Assembly (NCBI GenBank): GCA_937960625.1
Contig: CALGPD010000184.1
Location: 1 to 6,071, forward strand
Direction of reading: 5' to 3'
Source: an uncultured Spirochaetia bacterium
GTDB lineage: Bacteria; Spirochaetota; CALGPD01
Length of the DNA stretch: 6,071 nt
Of the stretch, positions 1 through 5,331 are shown piece after piece (the first letter of the stretch is position 1; each line of letters begins with the position of its first letter). The position numbers were made by a program, and so were the translations under genes. The notes below the pieces were generated by a model. The model was given only the letters and a program-made list of their open reading frames with translations. It had not been told where the DNA came from and searched no databases.

Positions 1-1245
1 GCATTGTCCTTGTACAGCCATTTTAATAACGTTTATTTAGAAGATTATGATATTGAAACAATAAAAAGATTTGTAAACCAGATTTCAATAACTTTAAGAA
101 ACACTAAACTATTCGCGGAAATTGAAAGAGAAAAATCTTTTTCCAATAACCTTTTAGAAAATTCTCCGTTTGGTATTCAGGTTGTAAACTCTCTTGGGGA
201 AATTGTTTTTATAAACCCTGCAGGACAAAAGATTTCCCGTTTTGATAAGCACGATTTGGCAAACTATAATTATTTCAGCAATAAAAGCGCTCTTGATGCA
301 GAATATGATCAGGCCCTTAATCAGGCTTTAGACGGAGATATTGTATATAGAGAAGACGCAAAATTTATTTATGAAAAAACCAATGAAGAGCAGATTGTTA
401 ATATTGTTTTTAACCCTGTAAGAGGAATAGACGGAATAATTGATAACGTTCTCGTTATGTATTATGACAATTCGGAAAAATATAATTTTATAAATAAACT
501 CGCTGAGAAGGATAAAATTATTACTGAAGATTTGTTTATGGCAAAACAAATTCAGACGAATATTTTATCCAAAGATTATAAAAAAATTCAATCCCTTGGG
601 TTTTCCATTCATTTTGAACCCATGATGGAAGTTGGAGGGGATATTTATGATATTTTTGAAGTTAAAAAAAATTATATAAGAATTTTTCTCGCTGATGCAA
701 CCGGGCATGGAGTTCAAGCAGCACTCACTACTATGATTCTTAAATCAGAATATGATAAAATAAAGAATTTTGAAGTCAGCCCTGAAATTGTCATTAAAAT
801 TTTCAACCAGAATTTTATTCAAAATTATATTAACCTGACAGTATTTTTTACATGCATCGTAATTGACATTGATTTAGAAAAAAACAAAGTGTTTTATTCA
901 TCTGCCGGCCATCCCATTCAATACCTTATTGGCAGTAGTACCGGATTAAAATCACTTAAAGCAGGTGGTATGATGGTGGGAATTGAAGACAGTATCGAAT
1001 ATAAAGTAAAGGAAATCGATTTTAATCAGGGAGATAAACTATTATTATTTACAGATGGTCTTTTTGAAGAGTTTAATGAAGAATTAGAAGAACTTGGTGA
1101 AACGCGTTTAGAAGAAATAGTATGCAAATATACAGAACTTTCTATTGATGAATTGGTGAATTCCGTTGTCAGAGATGCGGAAGATTGGAGAGGCACAAGT
1201 AAGGTTAATGACGATATTACCGTTATAGGTGTTGAAAAACTGTAA
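1..1245 (+). CDS. GAF-PAS-SpoIIE/PP2C serine phosphatase, 5' end outside window
   Basis: This is a signalling phosphatase of the SpoIIE/RsbU (PPM) class, which dephosphorylates anti-anti-sigma-type partner proteins on serine or threonine. The frame is open to the left edge, so the gene is partial and the TTG at 4 is probably not its start. The first ~40 residues (LSLYSHF, then FVNQISITLRNTKLFAEIEREKS) look like the last strand and helix of a GAF sensor domain. A PAS-like domain follows at roughly residues 45-160. The phosphatase domain fills the rest, with metal-binding GGDIYD (about 634-651), ADATGHG (691-711), SAGHP (901-915), FTDGLFEE (1048-1071) and the terminal DDITV (1210-1224). All metal-ligand aspartates expected for the family are present, so it should be active. 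The protein appears cytosolic, at least in the part seen. No anti-sigma factor or STAS partner lies in the window, so the target is unknown. There is no clear terminator after the stop. Confidence 0.92.
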   Translation, partial: ALSLYSHFNNVYLEDYDIETIKRFVNQISITLRNTKLFAEIEREKSFSNNLLENSPFGIQVVNSLGEIVFINPAGQKISRFDKHDLANYNYFSNKSALDAEYDQALNQALDGDIVYREDAKFIYEKTNEEQIVNIVFNPVRGIDGIIDNVLVMYYDNSEKYNFINKLAEKDKIITEDLFMAKQIQTNILSKDYKKIQSLGFSIHFEPMMEVGGDIYDIFEVKKNYIRIFLADATGHGVQAALTTMILKSEYDKIKNFEVSPEIVIKIFNQNFIQNYINLTVFFTCIVIDIDLEKNKVFYSSAGHPIQYLIGSSTGLKSLKAGGMMVGIEDSIEYKVKEIDFNQGDKLLLFTDGLFEEFNEELEELGETRLEEIVCKYTELSIDELVNSVVRDAEDWRGTSKVNDDITVIGVEKL

Positions 1246-1266
1246 CATTTAATTAATTTTCACAGC

Positions 1267-1294
1267 TTGACTAAATAACGTTTTTAAATATATT
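1267..1294 (+). promoter_or_regulatory. sigma-70-like promoter for the 45-codon gene
   Basis: A -35 box TTGACT (1267-1272) lies 16 bases before a -10 box TATATT (1289-1294). Transcription would begin near 1301, giving a leader of about 24 bases that carries the CGGAGG SD. The boxes sit in the short gap after the phosphatase gene. The AT-rich setting makes chance -10 boxes common, so the support rests mainly on the -35 and the spacing. Confidence 0.5.
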
Positions 1295-1324
1295 AATTTT
1301 ACATAGTTATTTTCGGAGGTTAAT

Positions 1325-1462
1325 ATGGGTTTACTATCAAAAATAATAAAAACAGCGGGTAAAGCCGCAATCGCAACGTATGTAGGCTTAACGGGGTTTT
1401 ACGTTTATCGTTATTTAACAGATGATAAAGCTGCTGATCAAACAGAAAAAAGTAAGAAATAA
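1325..1462 (+). CDS. small single-span membrane protein, 45 aa, unknown function
   Basis: This short ORF begins with ATG five bases after a strong SD, CGGAGG at 1314-1319, and ends with TAA at 1460-1462. The peptide starts MGLLSKIIKTAGKAAIATYV and has three parts. The first ~13 residues form a basic amphipathic segment (K6, K9, K13). Residues ~14-30 form a hydrophobic, aromatic stretch (AAIATYVGLTGFYVYRY) long enough for one short membrane helix. The tail (TDDKAADQTEKSKK) is charged and polar and probably lies in the cytoplasm or periplasm. I do not recognise a family. The SD and the dedicated promoter make it a likely real gene rather than a chance ORF. It stands between the phosphatase and the beta-propeller gene and is separated from the latter by a new promoter, so it may be transcribed on its own. 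Confidence 0.65.
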   Translation: MGLLSKIIKTAGKAAIATYVGLTGFYVYRYLTDDKAADQTEKSKK

Positions 1463-1480
1463 TTTATAAATTTTTTTTAG

Positions 1481-1507
1481 TTCTTCGAAGAAATTAATTA
1501 TTAATTT
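1481..1507. repeat. two abutting palindromes upstream of the beta-propeller promoter
   Basis: TTCTTCGAAGAA (1481-1492) is a perfect 12-base palindrome. It overlaps by two bases the inverted repeat AAATTAATTATTAATTT (1491-1507), which has 8-base arms around one central T. The pair ends 8 bases before the -35 box at 1516, a suitable place for a regulator to bind. The second repeat is pure A/T and could be chance. An intrinsic terminator is unlikely because the T-run (1471-1478) precedes the palindromes instead of following them. Confidence 0.35.
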
Positions 1508-1515
1508 ACTCCTGT

Positions 1516-1544
1516 TTGACAATTTTCACTCATTGGTTTAAAAT
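1516..1544 (+). promoter_or_regulatory. near-consensus sigma-70 promoter for the beta-propeller/flavodoxin unit
   Basis: A perfect -35 TTGACA (1516-1521), the optimal 17-base spacer and a -10 TAAAAT (1539-1544, five of six consensus bases) predict a start near 1551. This is the best housekeeping-type promoter in the window. It also bears on the start codon of the next gene: a TTG at 1560 would leave only about 9 bases of leader and no SD. Confidence 0.7.
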
Positions 1545-1571
1545 TTCAATATATATTTATTGGAATTTAAT

Positions 1572-2633
1572 TTGAAAAAAACATTAATTATTTACATATT
1601 GTTTCTAAGTTTGTTATCCATAAAATTAAACGGTAGAAAGAAATTTGAAAATTATAGAATTAAATCTAAACTTAAAATTAATGGCAGCCTGACTACTGGA
1701 TTAACCGTTGTTAATAACAAAGTATTCATGTTTACAGATAATGAAGAATTGGTAATAGCGAATATGAATATTTTCCCCAGAATTGTAAGACGTATAAAAA
1801 TACATTCAATATGCGACAGTGTCCCGGTTTATCATAAGGGTATTATATATTTTGGAATTTATCATCAGAGAATTTTCGGGATTAACGTAAATACTTTTAA
1901 ATTTGATTTCCTTGAATTTTTTCATTCAATGCTGATAATGCAGAACTCAATTATTATCTCGGAAGGATTTATATATTTCGCCGGAGTATTGGGAGGTATT
2001 TTTAAAGTTGACCTCTACAATGGAAAGGTTGCCTGGTATAAAGAAATTGATGCAAATGTCTGGACAAAGCCCGGGCTTTATAAAAACGTTTTAATCATTG
2101 CCGATGAAGGGGGCAAAATAACCGCAATTAATACAAATACGGGCAAGGTTATTTGGAAAAAATATCTCAAAACTTTACGGTTTACAATAGGAAGGGTATA
2201 TATCACAGGAAATAAATTCATTGTAAATTCCCATGAAGGCTCAATTATAAAGTTTTCTGTAAGAAACGGATATGAATATGGCCGGCCTATTAACATTGGA
2301 CGTATTGCTTATAAACTTAGTTCAAGAGTTGTGATAGCTCCTCAGCGCGTTAATAATATTGTTTATTACCCAACTCAAAATGATTTAATCGGAGTTGATA
2401 TAAATAAGTTTAAAAAAGTATTTAAATTTAATACAGGAAATTTACCTATGTTTATCGCGTATAAAAAAGGTTTATACGTTAATAAAGATAATATACTCTA
2501 CAGCCTTGATATAAACGGAAAAATCAGGTGGAAAGTTTTCTTGGATTCACGTTTGGTTCACAAACCGGCAATCGATAAAAATTTTATTTACGCAATGACT
2601 ATTTCCAAAACTTTATATAAAATTAAAAGATAA
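1572..2633 (+). CDS. PQQ-type beta-propeller repeat protein, exported or membrane-anchored
   Basis: I place the start at TTG 1572, giving 353 aa. It lies 7 bases after the weak SD TGGA (1561-1564) and produces a classic N-terminus, MKKTLIIYILFLSLLSIKLNG. The longer in-frame start (TTG 1560) would have no SD and would put four residues before the basic n-region. The hydrophobic segment is followed by RKK and has no lipobox cysteine, so it is a signal peptide or signal anchor and not a BamB-like lipoprotein. The rest reads as repeated four-strand blades with PQQ-repeat signatures: GGIFKVDLYNGKVAWYKE (~1993-2046), GKITAINTNTGKVIWKK (~2113-2163) and ILYSLDINGKIRWKV (~2494-2538), with the docking tryptophan in each GK-x-x-W. 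The family includes quinone dehydrogenases and assembly or sensor scaffolds. I see no cofactor ligands or catalytic residues, so a structural or binding role is more likely. The flavodoxin-domain gene follows after 17 bases. Confidence 0.75.
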   Translation: MKKTLIIYILFLSLLSIKLNGRKKFENYRIKSKLKINGSLTTGLTVVNNKVFMFTDNEELVIANMNIFPRIVRRIKIHSICDSVPVYHKGIIYFGIYHQRIFGINVNTFKFDFLEFFHSMLIMQNSIIISEGFIYFAGVLGGIFKVDLYNGKVAWYKEIDANVWTKPGLYKNVLIIADEGGKITAINTNTGKVIWKKYLKTLRFTIGRVYITGNKFIVNSHEGSIIKFSVRNGYEYGRPINIGRIAYKLSSRVVIAPQRVNNIVYYPTQNDLIGVDINKFKKVFKFNTGNLPMFIAYKKGLYVNKDNILYSLDINGKIRWKVFLDSRLVHKPAIDKNFIYAMTISKTLYKIKR

Positions 2634-2650
2634 AAAAATTGGAGCAAATA

Positions 2651-3133
2651 ATGAACACTTTAATAATTTTTTCATCAAAGCACGGAACAACGGAGAAATG
2701 CGCTTTTAAGCTTAAAGAAAAACTAAATACGCAGACTGTGGTTATAAATGTAAATGCTATCAAACCGGATGAACTATCAAAGTATGAGAATATTGTTATA
2801 GGTAGTTCAATTTATGCGGGAAATATTAATAAAAAGATGTTGAAATTTATTAATACTAATATAGATAAAATTGCTGAGAAAAACGTTTTTATTTTTATAT
2901 GTTCCGGCATCCAGGATGAAAAAGGCCATGAACAGATTAAAAAGGTTCTTCCAGCCCGGTTGTATGAAAGTGCTGAAAAAATCATCAATTTTGGATATGA
3001 ATACGATTTTAACAGTTTAAATTTTTTTGAACGGAAAATTATCAAATTGGTTTCAAAAGTGAAAGAGAGCTGTTCTTGCATAAATTCTGATGCTATTGAT
3101 GTTCTAGCTGAAAGCATCAAAAATTGCTCTTAG
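2651..3133 (+). CDS. flavodoxin-domain protein (HemG-like, Flavodoxin_5 type)
   Basis: The product is 160 aa from ATG 2651, which has a clean GGAG SD (2641-2644) six bases upstream. The in-frame TTG at 2639 would contain that SD and is rejected. The N-terminal strand and phosphate loop, NTLIIFSSKHGTTEKCA, match the FMN-phosphate-binding S-x-x-x-G-x-T loop of flavodoxins. The next strand, YENIVIGSSIYAGNINKKMLKFI, has the (V/I)IGSSIYAG pattern of protoporphyrinogen oxidase HemG and related flavodoxin-domain proteins. The region NFGYEYDFNSLNFFERKIIKLVSKV also resembles HemG. The family binds FMN and transfers electrons. HemG itself oxidises protoporphyrinogen with menaquinone, but clostridial and other relatives occur without haem synthesis, so I do not assign hemG. 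The C-terminus carries a CSC pair (about residues 146-148), an unusual addition. The gene is probably co-transcribed with the beta-propeller gene. Confidence 0.8.
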   Translation: MNTLIIFSSKHGTTEKCAFKLKEKLNTQTVVINVNAIKPDELSKYENIVIGSSIYAGNINKKMLKFINTNIDKIAEKNVFIFICSGIQDEKGHEQIKKVLPARLYESAEKIINFGYEYDFNSLNFFERKIIKLVSKVKESCSCINSDAIDVLAESIKNCS

Positions 3134-3325
3134 TTATATATTATTATTAAGAAGCTTAAAATTCCTCCTATTTTTTTCTTTTAAATATTTTTCAAAGTGA
3201 AAATTATTTTCCAAGCAGTCAGTAATTATATTGGTTTTATCATCGAGTATGTAAACTTTATTCTTAGAGAAAAAAAACCTTAATATTACATATCTATAAT
3301 ATACTTTAATAAATATTTTCATCAT
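3134..3325 (-). CDS. hypothetical basic protein, 63 aa, second gene of the small-gene unit
   Basis: This reading frame runs from ATG ATG (3325-3320) to TAA (3136-3134), and its stop abuts the flavodoxin stop on the other strand with no base between. An SD, GAAGGT (3337-3332), sits six bases before the first ATG. It starts 14 bases after the stop of the 25-codon gene, so the two look like one transcript. The product begins MMKIFIKVYYRYVILRFFF, a hydrophobic, aromatic N-terminus with scattered lysine and arginine. A more polar part (ILDDKTNIITDCLENN) and a lysine/arginine/asparagine-rich tail (EKYLKEKNRRNFKLLNNN) follow. The first segment could touch the membrane but is too charged for a sure transmembrane helix. 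No family is recognised. In DNA this AT-rich a 63-codon frame can arise by chance. The SD and the snug packing are the reasons to keep it. Confidence 0.4.
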   Translation of the reverse strand: MMKIFIKVYYRYVILRFFFSKNKVYILDDKTNIITDCLENNFHFEKYLKEKNRRNFKLLNNNI

Positions 3326-3339
3326 AATATTACCTTCAT

Positions 3340-3417
3340 TTATCCAATCAGTGTCTTAACGCCTTTTTCAGCAAACTTGTCCATTCTTTGTAGCAATTTT
3401 TTAAATACGTTTTTCAT
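3340..3417 (-). CDS. 25-aa cationic amphipathic peptide, unknown function
   Basis: A tiny frame runs from ATG (3417-3415) to TAA (3342-3340), with a perfect SD, CGGAGG (3429-3424), six bases upstream. The same SD hexamer serves the 45-codon gene at 1325. The peptide begins MKNVFKKLLQRM and ends VKTLIG. Hydrophobic residues recur every three or four positions (1, 4, 5, 8, 9, 12, 15, 16, 20, 23, 24). Seven lysines or arginines outweigh two acidic residues, so it should form a strongly amphipathic, positively charged helix that could lie on a membrane or bind a partner. There is no signal peptide and no cysteine. A sigma-54-type promoter lies directly upstream. The peptide could be a regulator, a leader peptide for the 63-codon gene, a membrane-active peptide, or a chance frame. 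The SD and promoter together make a real gene more likely than not. Confidence 0.55.
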   Translation of the reverse strand: MKNVFKKLLQRMDKFAEKGVKTLIG

Positions 3418-3440
3418 TTCAAGCCTCCGTTAATAATAAA

Positions 3441-3456
3441 GCAAAAGGCGTACCAA
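3441..3456 (-). promoter_or_regulatory. sigma-54 (-24/-12) promoter for the 25-codon gene
   Basis: On the - strand the sequence reads TTGGTACG-CCTT-TTGCT. The GG at 3454-3453 and the GC at 3442-3441 have the exact GG-N10-GC spacing needed by RpoN, and the elements match the consensus TTGGCACG-N4-TTGC(A/T) at all but one position (T for C after the GG). Transcription would start near 3429-3430, right at the 5' edge of the SD, so the leader would be only about 12 bases. No good sigma-70 -35 box was found for this unit. Confidence 0.6.
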
Positions 3457-3492
3457 AATAAATTTTTATAGTACTTATATAATTTATTACTA

Positions 3493-3506
3493 TATAATTA
3501 ATTATA
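3493..3506. repeat. 14-base AT palindrome TATAATTAATTATA
   Basis: This is a perfect palindrome in the 157-base gap between the aquaporin stop and the 25-codon gene. It contains a TATAAT on each strand, but no matching -35 element is seen at 16-18 bases on the - strand. It lies between the sigma-54 promoter and the upstream direct repeats and could act as flexible or bendable DNA. Base composition alone could also explain it. Confidence 0.3.
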
Positions 3507-3550
3507 GGTGTGGTTAATAAGGTGAGTTATTATTAATATATTTTTGTGGT

Positions 3551-3583
3551 AAAATAAACACAAGAAAGTTGCAAAATAAACAC
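3551..3583. repeat. pair of 11-base direct repeats, 22-base period
   Basis: AAAATAAACAC occurs exactly at 3551-3561 and 3573-3583 (GTGTTTATTTT on the - strand). The period of 22 bases is about two helical turns, so a bound protein would meet both copies on the same DNA face. Relative to the predicted sigma-54 start at 3429, the copies lie at about -122 to -132 and -144 to -154, where enhancer sites for RpoN activators normally are. They begin just after the aquaporin stop codon. The role as an operator is inferred; the repeat itself is plain in the sequence. Confidence 0.5.
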
Positions 3584-3586
3584 GGT

Positions 3587-4297
3587 TTAGCTTATTTTAT
3601 CAATTTCACCTAAAACACCGTAAGAATGTTCACGTTTTTGCGGTAAATTACCATATTTAATATATTCATAGAAAATAGATCCTGTAATAGCGCCTACTAT
3701 TGGAGAAAATATATAAATTAAAATATAATTTAAATTTCCGCTTATTAAGGCCGGGCCTAATGACCTTGCCGGATTTAAAGACGCACCTGATATGGGCCCG
3801 CCAACTAATGCTGCTATTAAAATAACAAGCCCTATTATTAAACCGGCAAAGTTGTTGTTGCTTCTTTGGTCAGTGGCAACGCTGATTATTGTTATCATCA
3901 AAAAAGAGGTCAAAATAAACTCTATTATAATAATTTTCATCATTGAATAATCAGCGGGCAAAGTAACACTGGAAAAGAAATTCTTCCCAAAGATATAAAA
4001 ACTTAATAAAGAGCCAAGAATAGCGCCTAAAATCTGAAAAATAATATACGGAACAACGTGTTTCCACGGGAATAAATTCACGCAAGCAAATGCAATGGTT
4101 ACCGCAGGGTTTATATGGCATCCGGAAATATGGCCGAATGTATAGATGTTAATCGTAACCACTACACCAAAAACAATTGCAATACCTAAATGGCCTAATA
4201 AACCGTTGCCTTGATTAACAGCAATTGCTGAGCAGCCCGCAAAAACGAGAAAAAAAGTTCCGGTTAATTCGGTTATATAAACCCTTATGTTTTTCAT
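3587..4297 (-). CDS. aqpS: aquaporin / MIP-family channel, probable arsenite channel
   Basis: This 236-aa inner-membrane channel has six membrane helices and two half-helix loops with NPA boxes: HINPAVT (NPA at residues 63-65) and SLNPARSLGPAL (NPA at 175-177, R178). It starts MKNIRVYITELTGTFFLVFAG, the usual first helix. The wording GHLGIAIVFG and SGASLNPARS is closest to the NIP-like bacterial aquaporins that occur in ars operons. Aligning by eye with E. coli AqpZ, the aromatic/arginine filter is Y52, A163, A172, R178. The histidine that keeps AqpZ water-specific is replaced by alanine, which should widen the pore for a small uncharged solute. Its ATG overlaps the last arsC stop (ATGA), so the two are translationally coupled. 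By analogy with Sinorhizobium AqpS, it would let As(OH)3 made by ArsC leave the cell. A glycerol or general solute channel is the alternative. Confidence 0.88.
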   Translation of the reverse strand: MKNIRVYITELTGTFFLVFAGCSAIAVNQGNGLLGHLGIAIVFGVVVTINIYTFGHISGCHINPAVTIAFACVNLFPWKHVVPYIIFQILGAILGSLLSFYIFGKNFFSSVTLPADYSMMKIIIIEFILTSFLMITIISVATDQRSNNNFAGLIIGLVILIAALVGGPISGASLNPARSLGPALISGNLNYILIYIFSPIVGAITGSIFYEYIKYGNLPQKREHSYGVLGEIDKIS

Positions 4298-4812
4298 TTT
4301 ATTTGACCGATTTCGTTAAGCTTATACATGATATCCTTATCATCCATATTGTCTGTGTCAAGAGATAAAAAAGCATCAACTCTTTTTTCAACTATTTCAA
4401 AAGCTTCTATGAATTTAGCTTTAATGTAATCTTCATCCCCTTCTACTTTATCCGGGTCAAATAATCCCCAATGCGCGCGTATGGATTTGCCTGGCCAAAA
4501 CGGGCACGCTTCGTTTTTAAGTTCATTATGAGCGTCATCACAAAGAGTAATAACAAAGTTAAAACTATCCTGAATTTTTATATACTCATCCCAGGATTTA
4601 GAGCTTAAATTATCTATTGATAATCCTTTATTTTTTATTGTTTCCAATGCCTTGGGGTGTACACCTAAAGTATCTCTAAATTTTTCCTTGTTGGGGGAAG
4701 AACCGGCGCTGAAAGCCTTATATTTATTATCTGATCTACTATTTAAAATAGCTTGAGCCATTTGGCTCCTGCATGAATTTCCTGTACACAAAAAAAGAAC
4801 ATTTTTAATCAT
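4294..4812 (-). CDS. arsC: arsenate reductase, LMW-phosphatase type, third copy
   Basis: This 172-aa cytosolic enzyme should reduce arsenate to arsenite using a cysteine relay recharged by a thiol donor such as thioredoxin. The P-loop CTGNSCR gives the nucleophile C9 and R15. The redox pair is C91 in TLCDDA and C103 in ACPFWPG. The family motif AHWGLFDPD follows. It is the most divergent of the three tandem copies: it has FWPG where the other two have VFPG, S25-R26-S27-D28 after the P-loop helix, and a more acidic C-terminus (TDNMDDKD). It starts three bases after the stop of the second copy, with the SD AAGG inside that copy's last codons, and its TGA overlaps the aquaporin start. Divergence with intact catalytic residues suggests a kept, possibly specialised function and not decay. 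A tyrosine phosphatase role is less likely given the ars context. Confidence 0.88.
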   Translation of the reverse strand: MIKNVLFLCTGNSCRSQMAQAILNSRSDNKYKAFSAGSSPNKEKFRDTLGVHPKALETIKNKGLSIDNLSSKSWDEYIKIQDSFNFVITLCDDAHNELKNEACPFWPGKSIRAHWGLFDPDKVEGDEDYIKAKFIEAFEIVEKRVDAFLSLDTDNMDDKDIMYKLNEIGQIK

Positions 4813-4815
4813 TTT

Positions 4816-5328
4816 TTAAACCTTGCCTATTTCATTAAGTTTATTTTGTAATTCTAAATTTTGTAATGAAGCTATAGGCAATGAAATGAACAATTCTATG
4901 CGTTTCTTAATTATTGTAAACGCGTCCCTGAAAACTCTTTTAATCTTTTCTTCGGGTCCATGTGCTTCTGCAGGGTCAAATACGCCCCAGTGCGCTGTCA
5001 TGGGTTGGCCGGGAAAAACAGGGCAATTTTTATCCATTTCCATTTTCGCTTTATCACAAAGAGTTATCGCGAAATCAATATCTTCGTTGTTTTCACAAAA
5101 AATATCCCAACTTTTTGAATGTAGACCTTGTATAGAATAATCATTATCTTTTAATAAATTATACGCGTAAGGATTTACTCCGTGAGTTTCAGGATATTTA
5201 CCGTTTTCAGGTGACGAGCCTGCGCTATTCACGTTAAATCTATCCGATGCAATTTTTTTTAGAATTGCTTCAGCCATCTGGCTTCTGCATGAATTTCCTG
5301 TGCACAAAAATAAAACAGACTTCTTCAT
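4816..5328 (-). CDS. arsC: arsenate reductase, LMW-phosphatase type, second copy
   Basis: The product is 170 aa with the same layout as its neighbours: P-loop CTGNSCRSQMAEA (C9, R15), a TLCDKAK loop with C91, then CPVFPGQP with C102, and AHWGVFDPA. By a hand count without gaps it matches the first copy at about 112 of 169 positions (66%), so these two are the closer pair. It has an extra cysteine in IFCENN (about C78) that the others lack. The ATG is three bases after the stop of the first copy, and the SD AAAGG lies in the codons for that copy's terminal GKV. It also ends in EIGKV, so the next gene's SD is again encoded within its tail. Cytosolic arsenate reduction is the expected role. Confidence 0.9.
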   Translation of the reverse strand: MKKSVLFLCTGNSCRSQMAEAILKKIASDRFNVNSAGSSPENGKYPETHGVNPYAYNLLKDNDYSIQGLHSKSWDIFCENNEDIDFAITLCDKAKMEMDKNCPVFPGQPMTAHWGVFDPAEAHGPEEKIKRVFRDAFTIIKKRIELFISLPIASLQNLELQNKLNEIGKV

Positions 5329-5331
5329 AAA

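Noticed and set aside
328..549. 73-codon - strand frame inside the phosphatase gene
   Set aside because: It is an antisense shadow of a well-supported coding region with no SD or recognisable protein. The same applies to the frames at 2078-2296 -, 2812-3120 -, 4823-5140 + and 5660-5902 +.
1560..1571. Upstream TTG start for the beta-propeller gene
   Set aside because: It lies about 9 bases after the predicted transcription start and has no SD. Starting at 1572 gives a standard MKK signal sequence with a weak SD in front.
2639..2650. TTG start for the flavodoxin-domain gene
   Set aside because: It would place the GGAG SD inside the coding region. ATG 2651 follows that SD at six bases and begins directly at the first flavodoxin strand.
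3147..3159. Hairpin TTAAG-AAG-CTTAA as a terminator for the flavodoxin gene
   Set aside because: The stem is only five weak base pairs, and the T-run starts about 12 bases later at 3171, too far for an intrinsic terminator.
3134..3417. The 25- and 63-codon frames as one frameshifted gene
   Set aside because: Each has its own well-spaced SD and ATG, and the short peptide ends in a clean stop with a complete helix pattern. Nothing seen suggests a single broken protein.
3430..3586. Intrinsic terminator after the aquaporin gene
   Set aside because: No GC-containing stem followed by a T-run was found on the - strand, so ars transcripts may read on into the small-gene unit.
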